A stretch of 19,389 bases of DNA from JAAFKA01 sp043748455 (GCA_043748455.1 JAYTNF010000309.1:1-19389), one strand, 5' to 3'; shown: positions 6,427 through 15,025, numbered from the stretch's first letter. A program made the numbers and translations. The notes: generated from the letters alone by a model not told the origin.

Positions 6427-8442
6427 TTATGAACCTGAATATTCTGCTAAATCAGGCAATTCTGGTGCTGGAGGAAACACATATTCATTAAAGCTATTAA
6501 CAGCAAAAATTCTAAATGGTACATCAAAAGGGTCTAAATCCATAACATGCCATTCATCTTGCCACCAAAACTCAAAGCCATTCATTAAATCTGTAACTTT
6601 AAATCTATCACCTGTATTGATTGCTAAGGTTGCCAAAGGAACTTTGAAAAAACATTTTTGGGCATTGCGAGAATCCATGTTTATCAAAATTAATAGCTTA
6701 TTTTTGCCATCATCACTCACTTTTGTAAAACCAATTACATTTTCGTTTTCTGTTGGAATAAACTGAATGTTGTATGTAGTTTGCAAAGCCTCATTTTCTT
6801 TGCGAATTTGATTAACTCTTTTGATAATTCTTTTGAATTTTGTGTCTGCAAACCAATCCCAAACCTTTATTTCAAATTTTTCGGAGTTATAATATTCCTC
6901 TTTTCCATCAAGTCCATGTGTCCATATAAGTTCGTATGCAGGTCCATAAAAACCATAGCTTGCCGACAAAGTTGCAGCCAACGCAAAACGAATTATAAAC
7001 ATGTTATCACCATCAAATTGCAAAGTTTTAGGCAAAATATCAGGCGTATTAGGCCAGAAATTTGGGCGAAAATACTCTCTTTCTTCTGTTGTTGTAAGTT
7101 CTGTTAAGTATTGTTGCAGTTCAGCTTTGCTATTTCTCCATGAAAAATAGGTATAAGATTGTGTAAATCCTGTTTTTGCCAAATGTTGCATAATTTTACG
7201 GCGTGTAAATGCTTCTGATAAGAAAATCAGATTATTATGTTTTGCATTTAATTCAGCAATACACCATTCCCAAAATTTGAAAGATTTTGTGTGTGGATTA
7301 TCTACCCTAAAAATTGTTACGCCTTGTTCTATCCAATATTCAAAAATACTTTTTAATTCATTCCATAAATTTTCCCAATCTTCTGTTTCAAAATTAATTG
7401 GCAAAACATCTTGATATTTCTTTGGAGGATTTTCGGCATACTGAACTGTGCCATCTGGTCGCCATTTAAACCATTGTGGGTGTTCTTTCACATAGGGGTG
7501 GTCGGGTGCACATTGGTAAGCAATATCGAGAGCAATATCAATACCCAAACCTTTTGCCACTTGCACCATATCTACAAAATCGTCAATAGTTCCTAACTCT
7601 GGGTGAACAGCTTTGTGTCCACCTTCCTCAGAGCCAATAGCCCAACAAGAACCAGGTTCTCCATGTTTTGCATTTAAAGTATTATTTTTACCTTTGCGGT
7701 GTAGTTTTCCGAGTGGGTGAATTGGCGGAAAATACACAACGTCAAAACCCATTTCGGCTACATGTGGCAAAATTCTTTTGCAGTCTTGGAAAGTGCCATG
7801 TTTATAAGGAATTTCGGAGGTAGAACGAGGAAAAAATTCATACCAAGTGCTAAATAATGCTTTTTTAAACTCTACATGAATATTAAGTAACTGTTCGTAA
7901 ACTGTTGCATTACTTTTATCAGCATAGGATTCATACAATTTTGACAATTCTGGACTTATTGCAGCTGCAACAGCCTCAGACATTTGTGGGTGTGTGCGAA
8001 AAGAATTAGCATAACGCAGCAACTTTTCAGAGTCTTTTGCCTTAGCTTTTATAGCAGCTTTTTCTACCATTCTTGCACCAATCTCAAGTTCTATCATCAC
8101 ATTTTGCCCATCGTCAAATTTCTTTTTTACACCTTTCTGCCAAGTGCTAAAATGATTTATCCAGCCTTTTACAGTATAAAGATATGAAATTTGTTCGGTA
8201 ATTCTAAAACTGCCACCCCATTTATCCACAGAAATTATCTGCATGGGTGCTTCTGACCACTCAGAGTCTGTAGTTTTTTTATAAAGTATAACGGCTTTTA
8301 CATCATCGTGTCCATCTGTAATCACATCTGCCGATACAGTTACTTTCTCACCAACAGTACGTTTAATTGGATACTTTCCGCCATCTATTTGCGGACTTAT
8401 ATTATCTATGATGACTCTACTTTTCCCAGTGTTTGCTTCCAC
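6427..8442 (-). CDS. glgE: Alpha-1,4-glucan:maltose-1-phosphate maltosyltransferase
   Basis: Extends alpha-1,4-glucan from maltose 1-phosphate, the last step of the TreS-maltokinase-GlgE route from trehalose to glycogen-like glucan; cytoplasmic. The 671 residues have the full family layout: N-terminal domain beginning VIIDNISPQIDGGKYPIKRT (10-29), then a GH13 barrel. Catalytic motifs are FRVDNPHTK (nucleophile D381), FLSEAFTRRK (acid/base E410), and NTPDILPK (D468). The D-to-E distance of 29 agrees with characterised GlgE enzymes. GFTQSYTYFSWRN is also diagnostic. The best start is GTG at 8442: a stop lies a few codons upstream and there is no ATG until about residue 67. None of the pathway partners (treS, maltokinase, glgB) is within this window, so the gene appears to stand alone here. 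Confidence 0.93.
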   Translation of the reverse strand: MEANTGKSRVIIDNISPQIDGGKYPIKRTVGEKVTVSADVITDGHDDVKAVILYKKTTDSEWSEAPMQIISVDKWGGSFRITEQISYLYTVKGWINHFSTWQKGVKKKFDDGQNVMIELEIGARMVEKAAIKAKAKDSEKLLRYANSFRTHPQMSEAVAAAISPELSKLYESYADKSNATVYEQLLNIHVEFKKALFSTWYEFFPRSTSEIPYKHGTFQDCKRILPHVAEMGFDVVYFPPIHPLGKLHRKGKNNTLNAKHGEPGSCWAIGSEEGGHKAVHPELGTIDDFVDMVQVAKGLGIDIALDIAYQCAPDHPYVKEHPQWFKWRPDGTVQYAENPPKKYQDVLPINFETEDWENLWNELKSIFEYWIEQGVTIFRVDNPHTKSFKFWEWCIAELNAKHNNLIFLSEAFTRRKIMQHLAKTGFTQSYTYFSWRNSKAELQQYLTELTTTEEREYFRPNFWPNTPDILPKTLQFDGDNMFIIRFALAATLSASYGFYGPAYELIWTHGLDGKEEYYNSEKFEIKVWDWFADTKFKRIIKRVNQIRKENEALQTTYNIQFIPTENENVIGFTKVSDDGKNKLLILINMDSRNAQKCFFKVPLATLAINTGDRFKVTDLMNGFEFWWQDEWHVMDLDPFDVPFRIFAVNSFNEYVFPPAPELPDLAEYSGS

Positions 8443-8508
8443 GATATCGTAATTATGTTTGGATTATGGTTTTGTTATGCTACTGATTTTTAATACATTT
8501 TATAGAAT

Positions 8509-8528
8509 GTAGCACACTCTTGAGTGTG
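8509..8528 (+). repeat. REP-like palindrome with GTAG head
   Basis: GTAG (8509-8512) is followed by CACACTC-TT-GAGTGTG (8513-8528), a perfect 7-bp stem with a 2-nt loop. A GTAG tetranucleotide abutting a hairpin is the signature of REP elements linked to RAYT transposases. Located upstream of glgE. Confidence 0.55.
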
Positions 8529-8719
8529 TATATTTTATAAAATTATTTACATGCAATATTTATAAAAAAACTTATTTTTAGGTATTTTTTATAAATATTG
8601 TTAAAAAACATTCAATAATGCTGCAAAAATAATAAAATAAGTCTATTTATTTAAAAACATGACTGTTTATAACAAATAAAATTATATATAGCTAAGTAAT
8701 AGGACAAAATAAATGTATA

Positions 8720-8774
8720 ACAGACTTTAGTCTGTAAAGTGTTGATTATCAAAACCTCACAGACTAAGTCTGTG
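8720..8774. repeat. Paired REP-like unit with TTGATTATCAA spacer
   Basis: Two palindromes, ACAGACTTTAGTCTGT (8720-8735) and CACAGACTAAGTCTGTG (8758-8774), flank one TTGATTATCAA (8742-8752). The same order, AGACTTTAGTCT then TTGATAATCAA, is seen at 5571-5606, which suggests a composite unit that has spread. Confidence 0.6.
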
Positions 8775-8849
8775 GTACAAAATATACTTTAAATCTGTCT
8801 TATTACTTCTTAGACTTCCAGAAAAAGTCTTTTTTGATATTAAAGAGAG

Positions 8850-8892
8850 TTTGTCATTTTGAGCAGGGCTGCCACCAGCTCAGAATGACAAA
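8850..8892. repeat. GTCATT-type hairpin repeat
   Basis: TTTGTCATTTTGAGC (8850-8864) pairs with GCTCAGAATGACAAA (8878-8892), 14 of 15 positions plus one G-T. It shares TTTGTCATT with the hairpin at 2918-2949. This GTCATT...GAGC stem is a type seen scattered in many genomes; role unknown. Confidence 0.5.
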
Positions 8893-8917
8893 ACATATTA
8901 CCAATATAATTATCTAA

Positions 8918-9100
8918 TATAAGTTGCGTAGAATGTACCGCACCCTTTAGGGTGCAAGGTTTTTAATAAATTTGCTTCGCAAATTTATTAAAAACCTTTA
9001 AAATGAGATTAATTTAACGATTTAATTGCTATTTTACAATGACCTTGCAGTTGAAGACAACCCCCGCCAAGGGTGCGGTACAATTCACTACGCAACTTAC
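8918..9100. mobile_element. MITE-like element, 183 bp, with 9-bp target duplication
   Basis: Terminal inverted repeats: left TAAGTTGCGTAG (8920-8931) and right CTACGCAACTTA (9088-9099) are exact complements. Subterminal GTACCGCACCC (8935-8945) pairs with GGGTGCGGTAC (9071-9081). The 9-mer ATTATCTAA flanks the element directly at 8909-8917 and 9101-9109, as expected of a target duplication. Inside is a perfect 20-bp stem with a 3-nt loop (8956-8975 with 8979-8998). No ORF is present, so movement would need a transposase in trans. A 13-base copy of the terminus (GTAAGTTGCGTAG) recurs at 19303-19315. Which transposase family is responsible is not readable here. Confidence 0.75.
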
Positions 9101-9115
9101 ATTATCTAAATATCT

Positions 9116-9135
9116 TTATGAAATTTGTTGATTAT
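9116..9135. repeat. Dispersed block overlapping a gene's 3' end
   Basis: TTATGAAATTTGTTGATTAT differs from 4942-4961 at only two adjacent positions. Here it encodes the stop and final residues (NNQQIS) of the lipase-like gene, and lies 7 bp beyond the MITE-like element's right target repeat. Confidence 0.5.
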
Positions 9136-11551
9136 TCATGACCTGTTTCACTTCTCTGCCCGCATTATCCAAACAATTTACGGTAAACATCCACACACAA
9201 GTAGCTGTAAAACTTAGGAGTGTAAGCACATTAAATATGGTGTAACTGCCTTGTGATTCTTCTTCTTGTTCTCGTTGATAATCAAGGAGTTGCTCAACTT
9301 TTTGGGCTTCCAAACTTTTTTCTATACCTGTTGTGATGAGTGATTTTGTTGGTTCAGCACTTTTGGCAATTTCTTCTAATGCCTCCACATAATCAATGCT
9401 AATAAAATTTAATTTCATAAATAAAGGCTGTAAAATGTTCCAACTTTCTTGCATGTGCTGCACAAATGTTAGACCTGCAATAGCTGCCACTAATAAGAAT
9501 ATAGAACTTAGTGTGATATTATCCACACTCAACCCAAATTTTACTTTGTGTTTTGCTCTTGGTTTAAAAAGAAATTTATGATAAATAAAACTTGCAATAA
9601 TCCCAATACCTGCAATACTACAAAAATCTATCACATGGTGTTGCCACTCAAATTCATTAACAGTAATCAATAATGCAAAGTAACTTGGAATATACAACAA
9701 GCAAAATAAAATCAAGACAGCTAATAAACCATAGCGAAACCGTTTAAAACCTAAAGAATAAGATGCCAAAATATATTCGCCATTTTCATTTTCATTTTTA
9801 GACTTCAAAATCTGCCTCCACCAAATAGAAATTTTAATCAAACGTCTGAAGAAAAAATTAGCACCAATAAGGATTGCCGCAGCCATGGTACTTGAAGTTG
9901 AACTTTGAGTTTCCCAAACCCAAATCACAAGAAAAGAGCAGACTAAGGTCATAAAAATTGGCAACACACCATAACAATACCACATCACTTTTTGATAAAC
10001 TCCTTTTTTATTGGCAAATGATTCAAACATCAATCTGTCTGGAATATCTGCCTTTGGTGTCTTTTCGTTTAGTGGATATTCTTGTTTATGCTTTTGTGTA
10101 ATAGGAAAAGATTGCACAGATTTGTTATCAATCGTACATTTTACGATACGATAAAAAAGGTCATAATCTGCCCAATAATCTACATGGGCTTTACCAGGAA
10201 CTGCATAACGGTTAAAAACTATGTCTTCTTCACTACTAAATATTTTTTCATAAACCGCATGTTTTGAAAAAAAATCTAGTAAATGCCCAACAGGGTCTTG
10301 TTCATCACAATAATTAAAGTGCTTAATTTTTGTTTCTCTCTCTTTAAATAAGTTTAGATATTTGAAATACTCATAATTTTGCCACCAAATTACCAAAAAT
10401 TTATCAATAGGAGAACCTAATGTAACTAAGTTAGCCACATTATCTATCCAACTACTACCAATATATTCACCATCTTGTGCCAACATCCATTGATAGGAAT
10501 TTCGTTTTAAGGTGCCGTCATAGTGAATTTCCGCACCTTTGTCATAATGATTTGCATAGCCTGCAAAGGGCAAATTATCATATTTCCCTAGGTTTTCTTC
10601 TTCATAAATTTCTTTACTCATGTGCCCATACATGAGTGTATCCATAGTCATGACTGTACCCAAACTATGAGAAATTATGGTATAACGAGGAATAATATAT
10701 TCCTCATTTTCATTTAAATACTTCGTTTCTTTTGTGTGATTTTTGCAATGTCTGATGATATGTTCGTATTCAATTTTGTTCATCAAGCCATGAAAACGTC
10801 TTGAAGCCTTGCCTCGAATGGGCAAATATTCACCATATAATTGCACATCTCCCAAAAATTTATCAAAAATAACATCTGCAACTTTCTTGGTTTTGATAGA
10901 TAGCACACTTTTCAAAAAGATTAAAGTTTCTTCTAATTGGTACAAAATAGGCAAAATCCATGTAGATTCCTTATCTTTGCTAAGTTCATTAGAACTACTT
11001 GCAGCACTATTTGAGGAGTTATTGGCAGCAGTTTCCCCATTTTGAGCAACTTTTCGGTTTCTTTTGATAAGTTTGCTATCTCTAATTCCTTTCATTTCCA
11101 GCCTATCAAGCAAGGTATCTGTCCAAACTTCTGTTGATTGCCCAACGTCACGAAACTCTCCTTCTAAAATATCTGCCCAATTCATATCCACAAAACGAAT
11201 ATTCTCGCCATCATAAGAAGGGTCTCCAAGAAAAAAATCTACTTTTTTTCTATCTGTTTTAGGAATATTTCTAAACTCACTCCATGATTGGCAATTACTA
11301 AAATCTGTAACGCCATCAACTTTTTCAGGTTTGCCCGACTGCGAAGAAATCATGCCTAATGAAACTACCTCACGATTCATTGACAAATTTTCGTTTTCAG
11401 GTTCTCCCTCAGTTATCTTATTTTCTGCCTGTTCGTGTTTATGTTGTCGCACTTCTGCAAAACGGTTAATAACAGGCATGATAGTTTCGTTAGGACGTTG
11501 GTCGCCAATTCCATGAACAACAATAACGTATTCAATGTATTTGATAGTCAT
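9116..11551 (-). CDS. Lipase-like alpha/beta-hydrolase with C-terminal membrane domain
   Basis: An 811-residue protein, ATG at 11551. The N-terminal half is hydrolase-like: VVHGIGDQ (11-18) forms the typical first strand and oxyanion loop, and TIISHSLGTVM (291-301) the nucleophile elbow with S296 in SHSLG. D419 (DEQDPVGH) and H456 (GKAHVDYW) are plausible triad partners. A low-complexity Asn/Ser/Glu stretch lies at 170-195. Hydrophobic segments follow at about 522-546, 554-568, 607-630, 640-662, 680-698 and 770-792. So a cytoplasmic hydrolase domain is probably joined to a multi-helix inner-membrane anchor. Substrate unknown; phospholipid or ester is a guess. No neighbouring gene clarifies its job. 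Its last codons coincide with a dispersed block (9116-9135). The family is not one I can name. Confidence 0.75.
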   Translation of the reverse strand: MTIKYIEYVIVVHGIGDQRPNETIMPVINRFAEVRQHKHEQAENKITEGEPENENLSMNREVVSLGMISSQSGKPEKVDGVTDFSNCQSWSEFRNIPKTDRKKVDFFLGDPSYDGENIRFVDMNWADILEGEFRDVGQSTEVWTDTLLDRLEMKGIRDSKLIKRNRKVAQNGETAANNSSNSAASSSNELSKDKESTWILPILYQLEETLIFLKSVLSIKTKKVADVIFDKFLGDVQLYGEYLPIRGKASRRFHGLMNKIEYEHIIRHCKNHTKETKYLNENEEYIIPRYTIISHSLGTVMTMDTLMYGHMSKEIYEEENLGKYDNLPFAGYANHYDKGAEIHYDGTLKRNSYQWMLAQDGEYIGSSWIDNVANLVTLGSPIDKFLVIWWQNYEYFKYLNLFKERETKIKHFNYCDEQDPVGHLLDFFSKHAVYEKIFSSEEDIVFNRYAVPGKAHVDYWADYDLFYRIVKCTIDNKSVQSFPITQKHKQEYPLNEKTPKADIPDRLMFESFANKKGVYQKVMWYCYGVLPIFMTLVCSFLVIWVWETQSSTSSTMAAAILIGANFFFRRLIKISIWWRQILKSKNENENGEYILASYSLGFKRFRYGLLAVLILFCLLYIPSYFALLITVNEFEWQHHVIDFCSIAGIGIIASFIYHKFLFKPRAKHKVKFGLSVDNITLSSIFLLVAAIAGLTFVQHMQESWNILQPLFMKLNFISIDYVEALEEIAKSAEPTKSLITTGIEKSLEAQKVEQLLDYQREQEEESQGSYTIFNVLTLLSFTATCVWMFTVNCLDNAGREVKQVMNNQQIS

Positions 11552-11659
11552 TTTTAAGAGGAGTTTTAGTTATTGCAAGTAATAAAAAAGTTTGCTAATA
11601 ACAATATGTTTTCCTATTTTTTAATATTAAATTGGGTTAAAAAATGGAAAAATGGAAAT

Positions 11660-11739
11660 AGGTTTTCCACATCAAGACTTTTAAGAGCTTACAAAATTAT
11701 TTATAAATTCTTAAAACCTAATTTTGATGTAAAAAACCT
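11660..11739 (-). terminator. Imperfect long hairpin after the MBL-fold gene
   Basis: AGGTTTTCCACATCAA (11660-11675) pairs with TTGATGTAAAAAACCT (11724-11739) at 14 of 16 positions, and TTTTAAGA is also inverted further in. It begins 10 nt past the stop of the 11750-12883 gene on the minus strand. The remaining bases up to 11551 are AT-rich with no feature I can support. Confidence 0.45.
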
Positions 11740-11749
11740 AAATACATAA

Positions 11750-12883
11750 CTACTTATTTTCTAACATTTCCCACCATTTTTTCTGCGGATATATCGAATC
11801 TAAAACCGAATCTAAAACCACGACTTCTCCTATCATAGGTGTCGTAATTTTCAAATTGCTTTCAGTGGCACTTTTTACAATGCGTTTAATTGGCTCGTCC
11901 CAAGCATGGAAAGCTAAGGAAAACTTGCCCCAGTGAACAGGAAAAAGCACTTTTGCATTCAAATCTTGTGCAGCTTTTACGGTTTGTTCTGGAAACATGT
12001 GAATTTGAGGCCAAGAAGTGTTAAACTGTCCTGATTCAAGCATGGCCATATCAAAAGCACCAAATTTGTCGCCAATGTCTTTAAAATGTGTGTCATAACC
12101 AGAATCTCCGCCAATAAAAAGCTGATAATCATAGAGTTTCAGCACAAAAGATGCCCAAAGAGTTTTTGCACGTTGAATACTTCTCCCCGAAAAATGCCTT
12201 GCAGGAGTTGCAGTTAAGGCTATATTTTGATTAACTTGATGAGAATCCCACCAATCAAATTCGACAATTTTATTGGCATCAATTCCCCAATATTCCAAGT
12301 GTGAACCAACACCAAGCGGCGTATAAATTTTTTTTACTTTTGCATTTAATTGCACAACCGTTTCATAATCTAAATGGTCGTAATGGTCATGTGTGATAAT
12401 TAAAATGTCTATTTCTGGAAAATCATTTGGCTTATAAACATCTGTACCTGCAAATGCTTTTCCAAAAAACTTAACAGGCGAAGCATTGCCACTAAAAACA
12501 GGGTCAACCAAAATATTTATGCCTTTATAAATCAGAAAATAGGCAGAATGTCCAAACCAAACTATTTTAGGCTTGTCGTTTGTATCATTTTGCGATAACA
12601 TTTTCAAATCTGTTTGTATCGTAGGCAGAGGTTTTTGTGGTTCATTGGTTTCAGATTTATTAAAAAAATCTTTGAAAACGGTAAACATAGAAACATCTTT
12701 TGGCGAAACTTCGGTAAGTGAAATATTTTGAAATTCTCCATTTTTGTAATTAGGAGATTTCAATATTCTTTCTAACCGTGTTCCAGAGGGATTTTTTCCA
12801 AATACTTTTTTTTGCATAAAAATTATTATTCCTGTGGTGAATAAAATAATAACAATTCCTACAAAAATTAGTTTCTTTTTCAT
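11750..12883 (-). CDS. Membrane-anchored metallo-beta-lactamase-fold hydrolase, UlaG/NAPE-PLD-like
   Basis: A 377-residue protein from ATG 12883; the frame extends to a GTG at 12916, only 3 bp from the tsaD stop, but the ATG opens a good N-terminal membrane anchor (MKKKLIFVGIVIILFTTGII). The zinc motif is ITHDHYDHLD (H165, H167, D169, H170). Other fold landmarks are IVWFGHSAYFLIYKGINILV, PARHFSGRS and GGDSGYDTHF. This pattern (WFGHSA start, DPVFSG, HDHYDHLD) is that of the UlaG/NAPE-PLD-like group, which hydrolyses phosphodiester or lactone substrates; the actual substrate cannot be told. It would act on the outer face of the inner membrane or as a signal-anchored periplasmic enzyme. It lies directly behind tsaD (36 bp) and may be co-transcribed. 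Confidence 0.85.
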   Translation of the reverse strand: MKKKLIFVGIVIILFTTGIIIFMQKKVFGKNPSGTRLERILKSPNYKNGEFQNISLTEVSPKDVSMFTVFKDFFNKSETNEPQKPLPTIQTDLKMLSQNDTNDKPKIVWFGHSAYFLIYKGINILVDPVFSGNASPVKFFGKAFAGTDVYKPNDFPEIDILIITHDHYDHLDYETVVQLNAKVKKIYTPLGVGSHLEYWGIDANKIVEFDWWDSHQVNQNIALTATPARHFSGRSIQRAKTLWASFVLKLYDYQLFIGGDSGYDTHFKDIGDKFGAFDMAMLESGQFNTSWPQIHMFPEQTVKAAQDLNAKVLFPVHWGKFSLAFHAWDEPIKRIVKSATESNLKITTPMIGEVVVLDSVLDSIYPQKKWWEMLENK

Positions 12884-12919
12884 GTATTGTGTTTCGTTAA
12901 AATATTTGTATTTCACTTC

Positions 12920-13921
12920 TTAAAACCCCATTCTCGGCATTGGACTTACTGTTTGTGGACAAAATTCTCCTGCCAAATATTTATAATGTGCTGCAATGGC
13001 AATCATTGCCGCATTATCTGTGCAATATTGAAAAGCAGGAATATAAACTTTCCAACGGTGTTTTTCTGCAATTTCTACCAAAGTTTTTCGTAGTCCCGAA
13101 TTTGCAGAAACTCCACCTGCAATAGCTATTTCATTGATATTGTGCAATTTAGCAGCACGTTTAAGTTTTGCTAACAAAATTTGTATCAACGTATATTGCA
13201 TGGAGGCACAAATATCATTCATGTTTTCTGTAATAAAATTAGGGTTTTCCTTAACTTTCGCCTGCAAAAAATATAGAAAAGAAGTTTTTATACCACTAAA
13301 AGAATAATTCAGTCCTTCCATACTCACTTCTGCAAATTTAAAAGCTGTTGGATTTCCTTCTTTTGCACGTTTGTCAATCTCTTGTCCTCCAGGGTAAGGC
13401 AGCCCTAAGATTTTAGCAGTTTTATCAAAAGCTTCACCAACTGCATCGTCTAAGGTTTCACCAATAACTTCCATCTGCAAATGGCTTTTTACCAATACTA
13501 ATTGCGTGTGTCCACCGCTAACAGTTAGGCAAATAAATGGAAATTTTGGCTTAGGTTCTTCTATAAAATGTGCCAAAATATGTGCTTGCATGTGGTTTAC
13601 GTCTATCAACGGAATATCTAAACCCAATGCCAATGATTTTGCAAACGAAGTACCAACAAGCAATGCTCCTAATAATCCAGGACCTCGTGTAAAAGCAATG
13701 GCTTGAAGCTGCGATTTCGTAATATTTGCATCTGCTAATCCTTGTGCAACAACAGGAATAATATGCTGTTGGTGTGCTCTTGAAGCCAATTCAGGAACAA
13801 CACCACCATATTTTTCATGCACTTTTTGAGTAGCAATAACATTACTTAACACAATTCCATGCTGTATAACAGCAGCAGAAGTTTCATCACAAGAAGATTC
13901 TATGGCTAAAATAGTAGGCAT
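12920..13921 (-). CDS. tsaD: tRNA N6-adenosine threonylcarbamoyltransferase
   Basis: Transfers threonylcarbamoyl from TC-AMP to A37 of tRNAs that read ANN codons, acting with TsaB, TsaE and TsaC/Sua5; cytoplasmic and normally essential. The 333-residue length is typical. Visible motifs: ILAIESSCDETSAAV (4-18), YGGVVPELASRAH (38-50), metal-binding HMQAHILAHF (H110, H114), SGGHTQLVLV, YPGGQEIDK, IAGGVSANSGLR and YCTDNAAMIA (D302, third metal ligand). Nothing is missing. ATG at 13921. The ASKHA core is distantly related to the carbamoyltransferase at 3046, but each has its own diagnostic motifs. Confidence 0.97.
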   Translation of the reverse strand: MPTILAIESSCDETSAAVIQHGIVLSNVIATQKVHEKYGGVVPELASRAHQQHIIPVVAQGLADANITKSQLQAIAFTRGPGLLGALLVGTSFAKSLALGLDIPLIDVNHMQAHILAHFIEEPKPKFPFICLTVSGGHTQLVLVKSHLQMEVIGETLDDAVGEAFDKTAKILGLPYPGGQEIDKRAKEGNPTAFKFAEVSMEGLNYSFSGIKTSFLYFLQAKVKENPNFITENMNDICASMQYTLIQILLAKLKRAAKLHNINEIAIAGGVSANSGLRKTLVEIAEKHRWKVYIPAFQYCTDNAAMIAIAAHYKYLAGEFCPQTVSPMPRMGF

Positions 13922-14003
13922 TTGTTTAAAATTAAAATCGTTTTTGAATTTAAGTAATTGGACATTTTAAATTTGAAATGTTGTATCAAACTAACTAGAA
14001 ATT

Positions 14004-14867
14004 TTATTTTTTATTGTTCAGAAGCTCCTCTATTTTTACATCAATCATTAAACGAAACCAGAAAGCATGAAGGAAATGAAATAATCTGCCTTGTTTGCCA
14101 TCTAAAATACCTAATTGAAAAATAAAACGATAAATAAAAAACAAAAAAGGTCTTAAATATAAAGGTAATTTCCACCAAATATTTTTTAGAAAAGCTATTT
14201 TTTCATCGGGAGAACCACCAAAAAATCTGCCTTTAATTGTCTGATTTCTAAGGTTTTGTATTCTTTCTACCTCCTCTTTTGCCAACTTATCACTATAATT
14301 ATTATGTTTTGCAAGCCAAAAACTAATGTTATTTTCTTTCAAATTTTCTTCTTTCAAATACCCATTTTTCCAAATAATAGTTTTGCCTGTTACAATAAAA
14401 CGATGATCCATATTTTCGTTTAAGTCCGAAAAACCTACACCATTGCGAAACATTTTAAGTAAATATTTGGGAAAATAACCACCATGACGTAGCCATTGAC
14501 CACGAAAATAATTTTTACGATTAAAATAAATTCCATTTATTGTTGTTTCAATATCATCATTTTTAAAATTTTCTAACTTTTGATATAACTCTGCACTCAC
14601 AATTTGGTCAGAATCCAAACCAATAATCCAAGGGCTATGAATTTCAAAGTTTTTGAGAGCAAAATCCCACTGCTTAGGGTGATTGACAAATGAATTTGTT
14701 TTGACAATAGCTTGATAATCTGCGGCAATAGCTAAAGTTTTATCTGTACTTCCTGAATCTAAAATATAAATCTGTGCCTCTAAACCCGCAATAGATGCCA
14801 ATAAACGTGGTAAATGTTGTTCTTCATTAAAAGTGAGTATGATAAACGAAATTTCTTTATTTTTCAT
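14004..14867 (-). CDS. Family 2 glycosyltransferase, probable envelope polysaccharide
   Basis: A 287-residue protein from ATG 14867; a TTG at 14924 would add 19 residues before the fold begins and is not favoured. The N-terminus EISFIILTFNEEQHLPRLLA is the nucleotide-sugar binding start of GT-A enzymes; DSGSTDKT (37-44) and the DxD-type LDSDQ (D85, D87) follow. NYFRGQWLRHGGYFPKYLLK about residue 119 onward is typical of the lipooligosaccharide/exopolysaccharide glucosyltransferase branch (WaaE/KdtX/LgtF-like). The C-terminal 60 residues hold an amphipathic, aromatic, likely membrane-associated stretch (LRPFLFFIYRFIFQLGILDG). It adds a sugar to a surface glycan or lipid core; donor and acceptor cannot be inferred. 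It sits upstream of tsaD on the same strand, with 82 bp between. Confidence 0.88.
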   Translation of the reverse strand: MKNKEISFIILTFNEEQHLPRLLASIAGLEAQIYILDSGSTDKTLAIAADYQAIVKTNSFVNHPKQWDFALKNFEIHSPWIIGLDSDQIVSAELYQKLENFKNDDIETTINGIYFNRKNYFRGQWLRHGGYFPKYLLKMFRNGVGFSDLNENMDHRFIVTGKTIIWKNGYLKEENLKENNISFWLAKHNNYSDKLAKEEVERIQNLRNQTIKGRFFGGSPDEKIAFLKNIWWKLPLYLRPFLFFIYRFIFQLGILDGKQGRLFHFLHAFWFRLMIDVKIEELLNNKK

Positions 14868-14992
14868 CTTTGATAATACATATTTGACAATAAGATAACA
14901 ATTTAGCCAAAATTTTGACTTCAATACTCCTAATGTATTCTCTTATTTTATGGTTAGTTACTAACAGAGAACTACAAGTCATGTTTTTTTGT

Positions 14993-15025
14993 CAAAGTTA
15001 GCTAATCTTTCTTAAAAATTATCAA
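14993..15025 (-). promoter_or_regulatory. Candidate promoter for the glycosyltransferase gene
   Basis: TAACTTTG on the minus strand (15000-14993) fits TAnnTTTG; TTG (15025-15023) lies 22 bases upstream, at the long end of the accepted spacing. The leader would be about 120 nt. Confidence 0.35.

Larger units (their letters stand above)
8443..9115. other. Gene-free block with clustered palindromic repeats
   Basis: About 670 bp between the glgE start and the stop of the next minus-strand gene. I see no convincing ORF. It contains a REP-like hairpin (8509-8528), a paired REP-like unit (8720-8774), a small hairpin with T-run (8812-8835), a GTCATT hairpin (8850-8892) and a MITE-like element (8918-9100). 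The glgE promoter should be in the first 200 bp; TATTTTTG on the minus strand (8631-8624) is a weak candidate without a spaced TTG. Confidence 0.7.

Noticed and set aside
6781..7107. 108-codon plus-strand ORF inside glgE
   Set aside because: Antisense to conserved GlgE catalytic sequence, Phe/Cys-rich without domain features.
8812..8835. AGACTT/AAGTCT hairpin with T-run as a real terminator
   Set aside because: No plus-strand gene upstream could use it; it sits within the repeat-rich block and the stem is only 6 bp.
9275..9285. TTGATAATCAA copy inside the lipase-like gene as part of the dispersed element
   Set aside because: It encodes LDYQ in frame and its flanks do not resemble the other copies, so chance or coding constraint explains it; I count it but do not annotate it.
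12884..12916. GTG start extending the MBL-fold protein by 11 residues
   Set aside because: The extra residues are polar and precede a standard MKKK membrane anchor; the ATG at 12883 is the better start.
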